Shown here one piece after another: positions 52,933-61,825 of a stretch of 64,000 nucleotides of DNA (position 1 is its first letter; each line of letters opens with the position of its first letter). Under the pieces are notes generated by a model. That model had not been told where the DNA came from and made no database searches. It saw nothing but the letters and a program-made list of their open reading frames with translations. Source of the stretch: Neoaquamicrobium sediminum (GTDB lineage Bacteria > Pseudomonadota > Alphaproteobacteria > Rhizobiales > Rhizobiaceae); NCBI RefSeq assembly GCF_013240295.1, contig NZ_JABETK010000002.1:62001-126000 (forward strand), read 5' to 3'. The position numbers and the translations under genes are program-made.

Positions 52933-54612
52933 ATGAGCGAGACTGAGCGCGAAAGCATGGAATTCGACGTGGTGATCGTCGGCGCGGGGCCGGCCGGTCT
53001 TTCCGCGGCGATCCGCCTCAAGCAGCTCAATCCCGATCTGTCCGTAGTCGTTCTCGAAAAGGGCGCGGAAGTCGGCGCGCACATTCTTTCGGGCGCCGTG
53101 GTCGATCCGATCGGTATCGACCGGCTGCTGCCGGACTGGCGTGACGAAAGCGACCATCCGTTCAAGACCCCGGTCACGGACGACCATTTCCTCGTGCTCG
53201 GGCCTGCGGGTTCGGTGCGGCTGCCCAACATCCTGATGCCGCCGCTGATGAACAATCACGGCAATTACATAGTATCGCTCGGCAATGTCTGCCGCTGGCT
53301 CGCCGGCCACGCCGAAGCGCTCGGTGTCGAGATTTATCCGGGCTTCGCCGCGGCCGAGGTTCTTTATAACGATGCCGGATCGGTGATCGGCGTGGCTACC
53401 GGCGACATGGGGGTCGAGCGCGACGGATCGCACGGGCCGAACTACGCGCCAGGCATGGCGCTGCTCGGCAAATATGTGCTCATCGGCGAGGGCGTGCGCG
53501 GCTCGCTGGCCAAGCAGCTCATCGCGAAATACGCTCTGGGCGAGGGGCGCGAGCCGCAGAAGTTTGGCATCGGTCTGAAGGAGCTGTGGCAGGTCGCGCC
53601 GGAGAACCATCGTCCCGGCCTCGTCCAGCACTCGTTCGGCTGGCCGCTCGGCGGCAGCACGGGCGGCGGCTCGTTCCTCTACCATCTGGAGGACAACCAG
53701 GTCGCCGTGGGTTTCGTGGTTCACCTCAACTACAAGAACCCTTATCTCGCGCCGTTCGAAGAGTTCCAGCGCTTCAAGACGCATCCGGCGATCCGCGGCA
53801 CGTTCGACGGTGCCAAGCGGCTCTCCTACGGCGCGCGCGCGATCACCGAGGGCGGCTACCAGTCGGTGCCGAAGCTGTCGTTCCCGGGCGGCGCGCTGAT
53901 CGGCTGCTCGGCGGGTCTCGTCAACGTGCCGCGTATCAAGGGTTCGCACAACGCCGTGCTGTCGGGAATGCTTGCGGCCGAGCATGTCGCCGAGGCGATC
54001 GCGGGCGGTCGTGCCCATGACGAACTTGCCGGTTACGAAGAAGCCTGGCGCGCGACCGACATCGGCAAGGACCTGAAGAGGGTCCGCAACGTCAAGCCGC
54101 TTTGGTCGAAGTTCGGCCTGTGGCTGGGCGTCGGGCTCGGGGGTCTCGACATGTGGCTGAATACGCTGTTCGGCTTCTCGCCATTCGGCACCATGAAGCA
54201 CGGCAAGACCGATGCGGCCGCGCTGGAGCCCGCCGCGCAGCACAAGAAGATCGAATATCCCAAGCCGGATGGCGTGCTGACCTTCGACAGGCTGTCTTCG
54301 GTGTTCCTGTCCAACACCAACCACGAGGAGGACCAGCCGGTCCATCTCCAGGTCAAGGACATGGAACTGCAGAAGCGCTCGGAGCACGACGTCTATGCCG
54401 GACCCTCGTCGCGGTACTGCCCGGCCGGCGTCTACGAGTGGGTGGATGCCGACGGCAACGCGGCCGCCGACCGCATGGGGATAGAGGTGCGCTTCGTCAT
54501 CAACGCCCAGAACTGCGTCCACTGCAAGACGTGCGACATCAAGGACCCCAACCAGAACATCAACTGGGTGCCGCCGCAGGGCGGCGAGGGACCGGTCTAT
54601 CCGAATATGTAG
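52933..54612 (+). CDS. etfD: Electron transfer flavoprotein-ubiquinone oxidoreductase
   Basis: A 559-residue ETF-QO. It starts with the FAD-binding VVIVGAGPAGLSAAIRL and VVVLEKGAEVGAHILSGAV. The C-terminus has the iron-sulfur cluster region: RYCPAGVYEW and QNCVHCKTCDIKDPNQNI. It moves electrons from reduced ETF (from acyl-CoA and sarcosine-type dehydrogenases) into the ubiquinone pool at the membrane. Length matches the family. It carries the palindrome described upstream. ATG at 52933 is chosen over a TTG one codon earlier. Confidence 0.96.
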   Translation: MSETERESMEFDVVIVGAGPAGLSAAIRLKQLNPDLSVVVLEKGAEVGAHILSGAVVDPIGIDRLLPDWRDESDHPFKTPVTDDHFLVLGPAGSVRLPNILMPPLMNNHGNYIVSLGNVCRWLAGHAEALGVEIYPGFAAAEVLYNDAGSVIGVATGDMGVERDGSHGPNYAPGMALLGKYVLIGEGVRGSLAKQLIAKYALGEGREPQKFGIGLKELWQVAPENHRPGLVQHSFGWPLGGSTGGGSFLYHLEDNQVAVGFVVHLNYKNPYLAPFEEFQRFKTHPAIRGTFDGAKRLSYGARAITEGGYQSVPKLSFPGGALIGCSAGLVNVPRIKGSHNAVLSGMLAAEHVAEAIAGGRAHDELAGYEEAWRATDIGKDLKRVRNVKPLWSKFGLWLGVGLGGLDMWLNTLFGFSPFGTMKHGKTDAAALEPAAQHKKIEYPKPDGVLTFDRLSSVFLSNTNHEEDQPVHLQVKDMELQKRSEHDVYAGPSSRYCPAGVYEWVDADGNAAADRMGIEVRFVINAQNCVHCKTCDIKDPNQNINWVPPQGGEGPVYPNM

Positions 54613-54615
54613 GCG

Positions 54616-54641
54616 ATTGGCGAATGGTGAGTAGCGAATAG
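54616..54641. repeat. Short GCGAAT-type repeat after etfD
   Basis: GGCGAATGG and GTAGCGAATAG recur within 26 bases directly after the etfD stop. Such GCGAAT/GAATAG tracts occur at gene ends in Phyllobacteriaceae genomes. Their function is unknown. Confidence 0.4.
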
Positions 54642-54674
54642 GGGGCGGCTGAAACGCCAGCGCCAACCTGTTCG

Positions 54675-55682
54675 CTAACCGCTCAGCGACGCCTGCAACA
54701 CGGCTGCCGGCTGTTCCTGCGGCAAAAGCATGAATTCGAACAGCAGGGGCAGGTGGTCGGATCCCACCGCTTCGAGCTTGCGCACATTCACCGGCACGAT
54801 GCCGCCCTTGACCATGACATGGTCGATGGGCAGACCTAGCGACGGGCGCATCCAGGCCGGAAAGCGGCGGTCGAGATAAGTCGGCCCGACCCCGCGCAGG
54901 ATCTCGGTTCCACTGGCCCGCTCCACGCGTTGCGCCGTCTGGCTCCACGGAACGGCATTCAGGTCGCCGGCAACGATGGCCGTAGAGCCGATCTCGGCGA
55001 GCAGCGGCTCCATCAGCGGCACCTGCCATTGCTGGCTGAACGGCCACGGCCAACCAAGATGCACCGCCGCAACCTCCAGCCGCCTCCCGTTCATGTCGAG
55101 GATGACGTGGCCGAACGAGCCCCGGTCTCCGCAATCCGGCTCGAAATCTGCGGCGAAGGGGCGACGCGACAGGATCGCCGAGCCGCCGATATAGGCAGGC
55201 GGCGGGCAGATGAGTTGGTACGGATAGGTGGCCTTGAGGACGCCGAGTTTGTCGATCCAGTATGCGGAGACCTCGTTGAGCGTAATGACGTCCGGCTTTT
55301 CGCGCCCGATCATCGAGAACACATCGTTTGGCCGCGGGTTGTCGTAGCGCAGGTTGAGTTGCACCAGACGATAGAGACTGCCGCCGGGTTCCGCCGAAGC
55401 GGCGTTCACCTTCAGCGCATGTCCCGAAAATCCCACGGTCTGGACGATCGCGGTCGCACCGAAAAGCAGGGCGAAGACGGCCTCCGGCCAGTAGCGCAGG
55501 AAGACCAGCAGCGGCACGCCACAGACGAGCAGGCCCGCAGCCAGATGAATGCGCAGGTGCGAGAAGGAATCGAACGCGAAATGGATCCAGCCGAGATAGC
55601 CGAACGCCAACGCCGCCGCGATGCCAAGCAGCGTGGTGACGGCCAGCAGCCGCAATATGATTGATCCCCTCAGGCGGTCCAT
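54675..55682 (-). CDS. Endonuclease/exonuclease/phosphatase (EEP) family membrane protein
   Basis: A 335-residue protein: three hydrophobic segments in the first 90 residues, then an EEP domain with LVQLNLRYDNP, the Glu in TLNEVSAYW, GDLNAVPWS and the C-terminal GSDHLPLLFE. The domain hydrolyses phosphodiesters or phosphomonoesters with Mg; the membrane anchor puts it on the periplasmic or cytoplasmic face. The substrate is not clear. It lies between etfD and the AMP nucleosidase gene. Confidence 0.88.
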   Translation of the reverse strand: MDRLRGSIILRLLAVTTLLGIAAALAFGYLGWIHFAFDSFSHLRIHLAAGLLVCGVPLLVFLRYWPEAVFALLFGATAIVQTVGFSGHALKVNAASAEPGGSLYRLVQLNLRYDNPRPNDVFSMIGREKPDVITLNEVSAYWIDKLGVLKATYPYQLICPPPAYIGGSAILSRRPFAADFEPDCGDRGSFGHVILDMNGRRLEVAAVHLGWPWPFSQQWQVPLMEPLLAEIGSTAIVAGDLNAVPWSQTAQRVERASGTEILRGVGPTYLDRRFPAWMRPSLGLPIDHVMVKGGIVPVNVRKLEAVGSDHLPLLFEFMLLPQEQPAAVLQASLSG

Positions 55683-55749
55683 GGCGCTCGGATGGTCGAA
55701 GATTGAGGCGCGATCAAGACAGCCGCGCCGCTCTGCTGAGCGTCGAACC

Positions 55750-57252
55750 CTACAGGAACGCGGTTTCCGAAAAGCTGCGCAGTTTGCGCGAATGCAGCCT
55801 TTCGGCCGGCATCTCGGCGAGCTTTTCCATGGCGCGGATGCCGATGGTCAGGTGCTGGGACACCTGCCGCTTGTAGAATTCCGTCGCCATGCCCGGAAGC
55901 TTCAGTTCGCCGTGGAGCGGCTTGTCCGAGACGCAAAGCAATGTCCCGTAAGGAACGCGGAAACGGAAGCCGTTGGCCGCGATGGTGGCCGATTCCATGT
56001 CGAGTGCAATGGCGCGCGATTGCGAGAGCCGCTGCACCGGCCCGCGCTGGTCGCGCAGCTCCCAGTTGCGGTTGTCGATGGTAGCGACCGTTCCCGTGCG
56101 CATGATGCGTTTCAGGTCGTAGCCTGAAAGTCCGGTCACCTCAGCCACCGCTTCCTGCACGGCCACCTGTATTTCGGCCAGCGCCGGGATCGGAACCCAG
56201 ACCGGTAGATCGTCGTCGAGCACGTGGTCCTCGCGCACATAGGCATGAGCCAGCACGTAGTCGCCCAGCGCCTGTGTGTTGCGCAGCCCGGCGCAGTGGC
56301 CGAGCATCAGCCAGGCATGCGGGCGCAGCACCGCGATATGGTCGGTGATCGTCTTTGCGTTGGAAGGGCCGACGCCGATATTCACCATCGTGATGCCGCC
56401 ATGGCCCGGCTTGGACAGATGGTAGGCCGGCATCTGCGGCATACGGGTCAGCGTCGAGCCTTCGTGCGGCATGGTCTCGCCGGCACGCGTGATGACGTTG
56501 CCGGGCTCGATGAAGGCCTCGTAGCCGTCGCCGCCCTTGGCCATCAGCTCGCGCGCCAGCACGCAGAACTCGTCGATGTAGAACTGGTAGTTCGTGAACA
56601 GCACGAAATTCTGGAAGTGGTTCGGGCTGGTGGCCGTGTAGTGCGACAGCCTGTGCAGCGAGTAGTCGATGCGCTGCGCGGTAAACGGCGCCAGCGGCAT
56701 CGGCTCGCCCGGCAGCGGCTCGTAGGTGCCGTTGGCGATGTGGTCGTCGGTGGCGTTCAGGTCCGGTACGTCGAAGAGGTCACGCAGCGGCCGCTGGATG
56801 CGGTCGGCCACGCCGGCGTCCACGTGCGTGCCTTCGAGGAACGCGAAATGCAGCGGGATCGGCGTTTCGGATTCGCCCACCGTCACCGGCACGCCGTGAT
56901 TGCGCATCAGCAGTCGAAGCTGCTCGGTCAGGTAGCTGTCGAACAGATCGGGGCGGGTGATGGTTGTCGAGTAGTGCCCCGGCGCGGCCATGTGCCCGTA
57001 GGAAAGTCGCGTGTCGATCTGGGTGTAGGAGGAGGTCGAGACACCGACCTCGGGATAGAAGGCGCGATAGCGGCGCTGCTGATCGACACCTTCGCCGAGC
57101 TTGTCGAACGAGTCCCTCAGGAAGCTGGTGTTGCGGTCGTAGAGGGCCTTGAGCGCGTCGACGGCCTCGCGTGCGTCGGTGAAGCTCTGGCGGGCATAGG
57201 GGTCCGGCGTGGAGACCGATTCGATGGGTTGTGGGTAGATTCGCTTTTCCAT
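55750..57252 (-). CDS. amn: AMP nucleosidase
   Basis: A 500-residue enzyme that splits AMP into adenine and ribose 5-phosphate, regulating adenylate pools. The N-terminal AMNp domain (DAREAVDALKALYDRNTSFL) is followed by a nucleoside phosphorylase-type domain (GHGGITMVNIGVGPSNAKTI, HAWLMLGHCAGLRNTQALGD) and ALDMESATIAANGFRFRVPY near the end. Length and order fit Amn. Its start has no strong Shine-Dalgarno. Confidence 0.95.
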   Translation of the reverse strand: MEKRIYPQPIESVSTPDPYARQSFTDAREAVDALKALYDRNTSFLRDSFDKLGEGVDQQRRYRAFYPEVGVSTSSYTQIDTRLSYGHMAAPGHYSTTITRPDLFDSYLTEQLRLLMRNHGVPVTVGESETPIPLHFAFLEGTHVDAGVADRIQRPLRDLFDVPDLNATDDHIANGTYEPLPGEPMPLAPFTAQRIDYSLHRLSHYTATSPNHFQNFVLFTNYQFYIDEFCVLARELMAKGGDGYEAFIEPGNVITRAGETMPHEGSTLTRMPQMPAYHLSKPGHGGITMVNIGVGPSNAKTITDHIAVLRPHAWLMLGHCAGLRNTQALGDYVLAHAYVREDHVLDDDLPVWVPIPALAEIQVAVQEAVAEVTGLSGYDLKRIMRTGTVATIDNRNWELRDQRGPVQRLSQSRAIALDMESATIAANGFRFRVPYGTLLCVSDKPLHGELKLPGMATEFYKRQVSQHLTIGIRAMEKLAEMPAERLHSRKLRSFSETAFL

Positions 57253-57338
57253 GACCTATTATAGAGACTTGGTCATGACGTTTCGAGGGTCCCCACCTCC
57301 AATTTCCGTTTGAAGCTGTTTTGCGGTCTGCCTGACAC

Positions 57339-57533
57339 TCACAGGCGGCGCAGGCTCGTGACCAGCACGAAACCGATGCCCTTCTGCGGCGAGCCGGCGC
57401 TTTCGATGATGCTGGCCGAACCGGCCTGCACGGACTGTATCGCGAGCAGCGGCGTGAACAGCAGCATGAAAAGCAGGGTCACGCGCAATGCAGCGGTGAA
57501 CAGGCCTGGGAAAGTGTTTGCGATCTGGTTCAT
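57339..57533 (-). CDS. Small exported or membrane hypothetical protein
   Basis: A 64-residue protein with a hydrophobic segment (ALRVTLLFMLLFTPLLAIQS) and a short polar tail ending in LVTSLRRL. A GAGGCG Shine-Dalgarno lies before the ATG at 57533. No family recognised. Its start lies 11 bases after the stop of the next small gene, so both may be co-transcribed. Confidence 0.55.
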   Translation of the reverse strand: MNQIANTFPGLFTAALRVTLLFMLLFTPLLAIQSVQAGSASIIESAGSPQKGIGFVLVTSLRRL

Positions 57534-57544
57534 CGGTCGCCTCT

Positions 57545-57703
57545 TCAGTGACGGGCCGGGATGGCGCAGCCGCTGGCATCGCAGCTCAGGAAGCCCGTCG
57601 GGCGCACGTGGTTGGCGCGGCTGTCCTCTGCGACGAGCATGGAGAGCGCCATGCCGAACGAGGCGACGAGCAAGCATACGATTGTGAAGCGGCGGCTGAG
57701 CAT
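57545..57703 (-). CDS. Tiny exported protein with Cys pair
   Basis: A 52-residue reading frame: MLSRRFTIVCLLVASFGMAL as a signal-like segment, then a mature part with LSCDASGCAIPARH. Two Cys five residues apart could form a disulfide. Directly upstream of the 64-residue gene on the same strand. I infer a coding gene from the signal segment and tight spacing; no homologue known to me. Confidence 0.5.
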   Translation of the reverse strand: MLSRRFTIVCLLVASFGMALSMLVAEDSRANHVRPTGFLSCDASGCAIPARH

Positions 57704-57949
57704 CTCTGGCAGTGTCCTTCGTTTGTGACCGAAAGATGCCAGAAGCCGGCTGAACCATGGCTGAGATGTGCATTCATCTGCCGTTCAGCGACCTTAACGA
57801 AAGCTTGCAGGTATTGATTGGTGCGGCTTTGCGCCGGCTTGGGCGGCCAGCACGAACGTTTTCCTAGCGATGCCGTCGAAGGATTGTACTGTTGGACGGA
57901 GTCCGACCGGCGGCCCAGCGTCATGCGGGACCGCCGGCGGCAGCGTGAG

Positions 57950-58291
57950 CTACTGCCGCTTCCAGTTCTGGGTGCGGCAGAAGATGGCCGCTACGCAGCC
58001 CTGCATGGCAAGGCTGTTGCCGTTCAGCGTGGCATTGCCGGAATAGGTCTTGTCGTTCGCGGGGTCGGTGATCTTCCCCTTGTATTTCCCGCTTCCGGCC
58101 GGCTGCATCTGGCCGATGCGTTTGCCATTATGCTCGCCGCTGCGCAGCGTAATCATGAAGCTGCCCCCTGACGCAGCGATCTGGGCGATGGCGCCGCTGT
58201 CTGTCTTCCAGTTCCCCTCGATGGGATCGGCAAGCGCGGTGCCCGCGAGCATGAGGGACAGTGCTGCTGTGACTGTAATTCTGCGAAGCAT
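57950..58291 (-). CDS. DUF2147 family exported protein
   Basis: A 113-residue protein with a signal peptide (TVTAALSLMLAGTALA) and a DUF2147 domain: DPIEGNWKTDSGAIAQIAAS, GKYKGKITDPANDKTYSGNA, and the Cys-containing end GCVAAIFCRTQNW. Members are periplasmic calycin-like proteins of unknown function. The ATG at 58291 has GGGAGGAG upstream. A palindrome 50 bases upstream may control it. Confidence 0.88.
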   Translation of the reverse strand: MLRRITVTAALSLMLAGTALADPIEGNWKTDSGAIAQIAASGGSFMITLRSGEHNGKRIGQMQPAGSGKYKGKITDPANDKTYSGNATLNGNSLAMQGCVAAIFCRTQNWKRQ

Positions 58292-58706
58292 GTTTCTCCT
58301 CCCATCCCGGACGGGCTCATATGCCGGCGCGGGCTTGTTACTTACGCAAACGTAAACGTAAACGAATTCGTGTTGCCGCGAAAGACCCCGCATGCACGGC
58401 AGGATTGCGCGACTTTCTCCGTCATGCGGTCGCGCGATCGTCGAAAGAAGCCGGAGCGTGGTTAGCGAAAGCTTTCCCCGGCACAGGACAATTTTCAACG
58501 ACTTTTCGGCGAAATGCGGAGAACTCCGCGCTTCCTATCCTTAACGAAATCCGAGCTTTACTTCTTGTTTTAGTTTTGTTTTCCGCAAATTAAGCAAGCC
58601 ATTTAACGACGGATTCAAGCCTCCGCTGCATTCTCCAAACCATCGGATCACACGACGGGACCCGCACAAAACAAGGGCTCTCGGGAGACACACAGGGGAC
58701 TGGAAC
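58292..58706. other. Intergenic region between DUF2147 and sel1-like genes
   Basis: No gene is convincing in these 415 bases. It holds the palindrome at 58341-58356, a small hairpin GCGGA-GAAC-TCCGC at 58516-58529, and an AT-rich T-tract area (58555-58605) that may carry the promoter of the Sel1-like gene. The stretch of 58360-58500 shows nothing else I can name. Confidence 0.5.
58341..58356. promoter_or_regulatory. Palindromic operator-like site upstream of DUF2147
   Basis: CTTACGCAAACGTAAA has TTACG and CGTAA arms around CAAA, followed by a second copy of GTAAACG. Same geometry as the site at 52776 (arms around a 4-base centre). It lies 50 bases upstream of the DUF2147 start. Two binding sites for one regulator are possible. 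Confidence 0.4.
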
Positions 58707-58964
58707 ATGGCACGTTTTGACATGCTTGAAGCCGGCATCGGCTCCACCGCACAGGCTGAAATTCTGTTCGAACTCGGCATGATGTATGCCACCGGACGCG
58801 ACTGTGACGTCGATCTCGTCGCCGCCCACAAATGGTTCAACATTGCCGCGATCAAGGGTTCTGATCGTGCTGCCGGGCTGCGGGCCGAACTTGCCGCGAC
58901 CATGAGCAAGCAGGACATCGCAAGGGCGCTTCGCGCAGCCCGTGAATGGATGACCGTGCACTGA
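58707..58964 (+). CDS. Sel1-repeat protein (single repeat)
   Basis: An 85-residue protein carrying one Sel1/TPR-like repeat: ELGMMYATGRDCDVDLVAAH, KWFNIAAIKGSDRAAGLR, then a helix with ATMSKQDIARALRAAREW. Conserved as a small protein in Rhizobiales with no signal peptide, so likely cytoplasmic and involved in protein contacts. A terminator follows at 59048. Confidence 0.85.
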   Translation: MARFDMLEAGIGSTAQAEILFELGMMYATGRDCDVDLVAAHKWFNIAAIKGSDRAAGLRAELAATMSKQDIARALRAAREWMTVH

Positions 58965-59047
58965 GTTTTACGAGGCGCGGCGTTCGCGCCTCAAGGAATG
59001 AACAGGGATGGCGAGTTGGGTGCGGGCGCACCGGGGCTTGACCATGA

Positions 59048-59094
59048 GCGAAGGTCGCGACCGGCGGGAACAGCCGGCGCGGCCTTCGCTTTTT
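59048..59094 (+). terminator. Rho-independent terminator of the Sel1-like gene
   Basis: A long stem, GCGAAGG...CCGGC (59048-59065) against GCCGG...CCTTCGC (59073-59089), with a 7-base loop and one bulge, is followed by TTTTT (59090-59094). It ends transcription of the Sel1-like gene and lies just before the stop of the convergent carboxylase gene. Confidence 0.85.
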
Positions 59095-59098
59095 CGGC

Positions 59099-61045
59099 TC
59101 AGGCCTTGGCTTCCTCCTGGAACCGCACCAGCACTGTCCCGTCGGTGACCTGCGCGCCTTCGGTGGCTATCTCTTCGACGATGCCATCATGCGGCGCGGA
59201 AATGGTGTGCTCCATCTTCATTGCTTCCAGCACCAATAGCGGCTGGCCCTTGGCGACCGCATCGCCCACAGCCGCCCGCACCACTTTGACCAGCCCCGGC
59301 ATCGGCGCACGCAGGGCGTCACCGCCAGCCGCCGCTGCCTCTGCTTCGGCGAACGGATCGGCCACTGCGAAGGTGTGGCTGGCCGCACCGGCAAACACCG
59401 TAACATGGCCGGGCCAACGTGCGGCCCGCCTGGCGGTCGCGAGCGGCTGCGTTGTCGTGGCGCCGTCGATGGTGACGGCCGCGTTGCCGTTGGCTGCGAT
59501 GGCGAGCTTTGCGACGATCTCGTTGCCCTCATGTGAGAGACGCACCTGCCGCACGGGCGCATGGAAATGCGCGTAGCCGGCCAGCGATGCCCAAGGGTCC
59601 ACCGCCTGCGGGTTGGTCTCGACTCCGGCGGCTGCAATGGCAGCGGCTGCAAGCTGGCCTGTTGTCGGAGCGTGTGAAGCGGTCAGTTCCGCCTGCTTGC
59701 GTTCGATGAGCCCGGTATCGACGTCGCCGGCTGCGAAATCCACGTCGCTGGCAAGTGCTGCGAGGAACGCGGTATTGACCACCGAGCCCGCGATTTCCGT
59801 GCCGGAGAGTGCTTCGCCCAACGCCTCCAGTGCGGCACCGCGGTCGGGTCCGTGAACCACCAGCTTTGCGATCATCGGATCGTAGAAAGGCGAGATCGCA
59901 TCGCCCTCGCGCACGCCGGTTTCCACACGAAGCTCAGGTGTCGCCGGCGGAAAGCGCAGGTGATGCAGGGTGCCGATCGCCGGCAGGAACCCCTTAGCCG
60001 CGTCCTCGGCGTAAAGCCGTGCCTCGAACGCATGGCCCGACAGCAAAATCTGGTCCTGCAGCTTCGGCAGCCGCTCGCCGCTTGCCACCCGCAACTGCCA
60101 TTCGACCAGATCGACGCCGGTGACCATCTCCGTCACCGGATGTTCCACCTGCAGTCGCGTGTTCATCTCCATGAACCAGAAGCGGTCGGGGCGGAGCCCC
60201 TGCGACGCGTCGACGATGAATTCGATCGTGCCGGCACCGGAATAATTGATGGCCTGTGCCGCAGTCACGGCGGCTTCGGTCATCGCTGCGCGCATCTCGG
60301 GGGTCATGCCGGGGGCAGGGGCTTCCTCTATCACCTTCTGGTGCCGCCGCTGCGCGGAGCAGTCGCGCTCGAAGAGGTGGACCACGTTGCCGTGGTTGTC
60401 GCCGAACACCTGCACTTCGATGTGCCTGGGCTTCTCGACATATTTCTCGACCAGAACCCGGTCGTCACCGAACGCCGCCTTGGCCTCGCGCCTTGCCGCT
60501 GCCAGCGCCTCGGGAAAGGCGTCCGGGTCTTCGACCTTGCGCATGCCCTTGCCGCCGCCGCCGGCCCGAGCCTTGATAAGCACCGGGTAGCCGATCTCGC
60601 GTGCCTTGGAGGCGAGGATCACGATCTCCTGGCCTTCACCATGATAGCCGGGCACCACCGGCACGCCGGCCTTCTCCATCAGACGCTTGGCAGCGTCCTT
60701 CAGCCCCATGGCACGGATCGACGCTGCCGAAGGACCGATGAAGACGAGACCGGCTGCTTCCACCGCCTCCACGAAATCGGGATTTTCCGACAGGAAGCCG
60801 TAGCCGGGGTGGATCGCCTGCGCTCCGGTGGCCTTGGCGGCCTCGATAATCTTCGCCGCCACCAGATAGCTCTCGCCGACGGGAGACGCGCCGATATGCA
60901 CGGCTTCGTCCGCCATCTCCACGTGCAGCGAGCGGCTGTCGGCATCCGAATAGACGGCGACGGTCGCGATGCCCATCCGGCGCGCGGTGCGGATAACGCG
61001 ACACGCGATCTCGCCGCGATTGGCGATCAGGATCTTGTCGAACAT
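59099..61045 (-). CDS. mccA: Methylcrotonyl-CoA carboxylase biotin-containing (alpha) subunit
   Basis: A 648-residue biotin carboxylase. N-terminal ATP-grasp part: MFDKILIANRGEIACRV, IHPGYGFLSENPDFV, GGGGKGMR; biotin carboxyl carrier region at the end with the lysine motif EAMKMEHTI. With the partner subunit (61826) it carboxylates 3-methylcrotonyl-CoA in leucine degradation; the match with other acyl-CoA carboxylases of the same fold cannot be fully excluded. The ATG at 61045 with AGGAG is used. Followed by the DUF922 gene on the other strand. Confidence 0.9.
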   Translation of the reverse strand: MFDKILIANRGEIACRVIRTARRMGIATVAVYSDADSRSLHVEMADEAVHIGASPVGESYLVAAKIIEAAKATGAQAIHPGYGFLSENPDFVEAVEAAGLVFIGPSAASIRAMGLKDAAKRLMEKAGVPVVPGYHGEGQEIVILASKAREIGYPVLIKARAGGGGKGMRKVEDPDAFPEALAAARREAKAAFGDDRVLVEKYVEKPRHIEVQVFGDNHGNVVHLFERDCSAQRRHQKVIEEAPAPGMTPEMRAAMTEAAVTAAQAINYSGAGTIEFIVDASQGLRPDRFWFMEMNTRLQVEHPVTEMVTGVDLVEWQLRVASGERLPKLQDQILLSGHAFEARLYAEDAAKGFLPAIGTLHHLRFPPATPELRVETGVREGDAISPFYDPMIAKLVVHGPDRGAALEALGEALSGTEIAGSVVNTAFLAALASDVDFAAGDVDTGLIERKQAELTASHAPTTGQLAAAAIAAAGVETNPQAVDPWASLAGYAHFHAPVRQVRLSHEGNEIVAKLAIAANGNAAVTIDGATTTQPLATARRAARWPGHVTVFAGAASHTFAVADPFAEAEAAAAGGDALRAPMPGLVKVVRAAVGDAVAKGQPLLVLEAMKMEHTISAPHDGIVEEIATEGAQVTDGTVLVRFQEEAKA

Positions 61046-61176
61046 GAAGCTCTCCTGGAAAGAGGAATCCTGCAACGGCGTTGGCCCTCGGTGACGATAG
61101 CCATGCCGAATGCGGTTGTGCAGATTGGTGCTTTGCCCCTACTTTGCCGCGCGAGCGAGGCAGGCGAGGAAATGCC

Positions 61177-61775
61177 ATGACGAGAAGTTTGCGATTGCTG
61201 GCGCGGCGGCAGCGATTGTATGGATGCCGGCGGCAGCCAATGCCGACTGGAAGCCGGTGGAGAAGATCGAGCACTACCGGGTATCGGGCAGCTCGGGCAT
61301 CGATCTCTACCGGTCCATCGGTGCGAACGGGCCGCAGGTCGGCGTCGGACGCGCCATCGCGTTCACCGACTTCAAGCTGTTGTGGTCGCGCGACTATCGT
61401 CCGCAGCCTGACGGCTCCTGCACGCTCGTCTCCGCGCGTCCGAGCCTGACCATCATCTATCGCCTGCCAAAGGCATCCGGGGACATGCCGGCGGCGACCC
61501 GGCGCCTGTGGGAAACCTTCGTCACCGGCGTAGCCGCGCACGAGAAGGTCCATGGCGAGTTCATCGTCGATCTCGTCAAGGCGATCGAGGCCACCTCGGT
61601 CGGTCTGTCCGCGCCCAACGATCCCGACTGCCAGAAGGTTCGCGCCGAGCTGCAGAGCCGTCTCGGCCCGCTGTCGCAGGAGCAGCGCCGTCGCAGCCGC
61701 GAATTCGATCAGGTCGAGCTGACCGACGGCGGCAACGTCCACCGGCTGGTGCTCGCGCTGGTGAATGGCGGGTAG
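61177..61775 (+). pseudogene. DUF922 exported protein (HExxH), start frameshifted
   Basis: A predicted secreted protein with the DUF922 fold: EKIEHYRVSGSSGIDLYRSI, and HEKVH (zinc-metallopeptidase HExxH) in GVAAHEKVHGEFIVDLVKAI. The best start, ATG at 61177, is one frame off. If one A were present in AGAAG (61185-61186), the product would begin MTRKFAIAGAAAAIVWMPAA, a normal signal peptide, and be 199 residues long. As written, only an upstream weak start (61110) reaches the domain. It lies between the two carboxylase genes but on the opposite strand. Confidence 0.75.
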
Positions 61776-61825
61776 GGCGGTCGCGCCCGTCCAGCGTTCC
61801 GGTTTTCTGATGCCAGCCTGCATCG

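Noticed and set aside
52798..55134. 778-residue minus-strand frame opposite etfD
   Set aside because: Antisense shadow of a gene with strong ETF-QO motifs; its protein is Arg/Ala/His-rich with no domain.
58292..58706. A small RNA gene in the intergenic region
   Set aside because: Only a minor 5-bp hairpin and a T-rich stretch are seen; no clear promoter-terminator pair encloses them.
59852..61180. 442-residue plus-strand frame opposite mccA
   Set aside because: Antisense to the biotin carboxylase; His/Arg-rich protein sequence typical of shadow frames.
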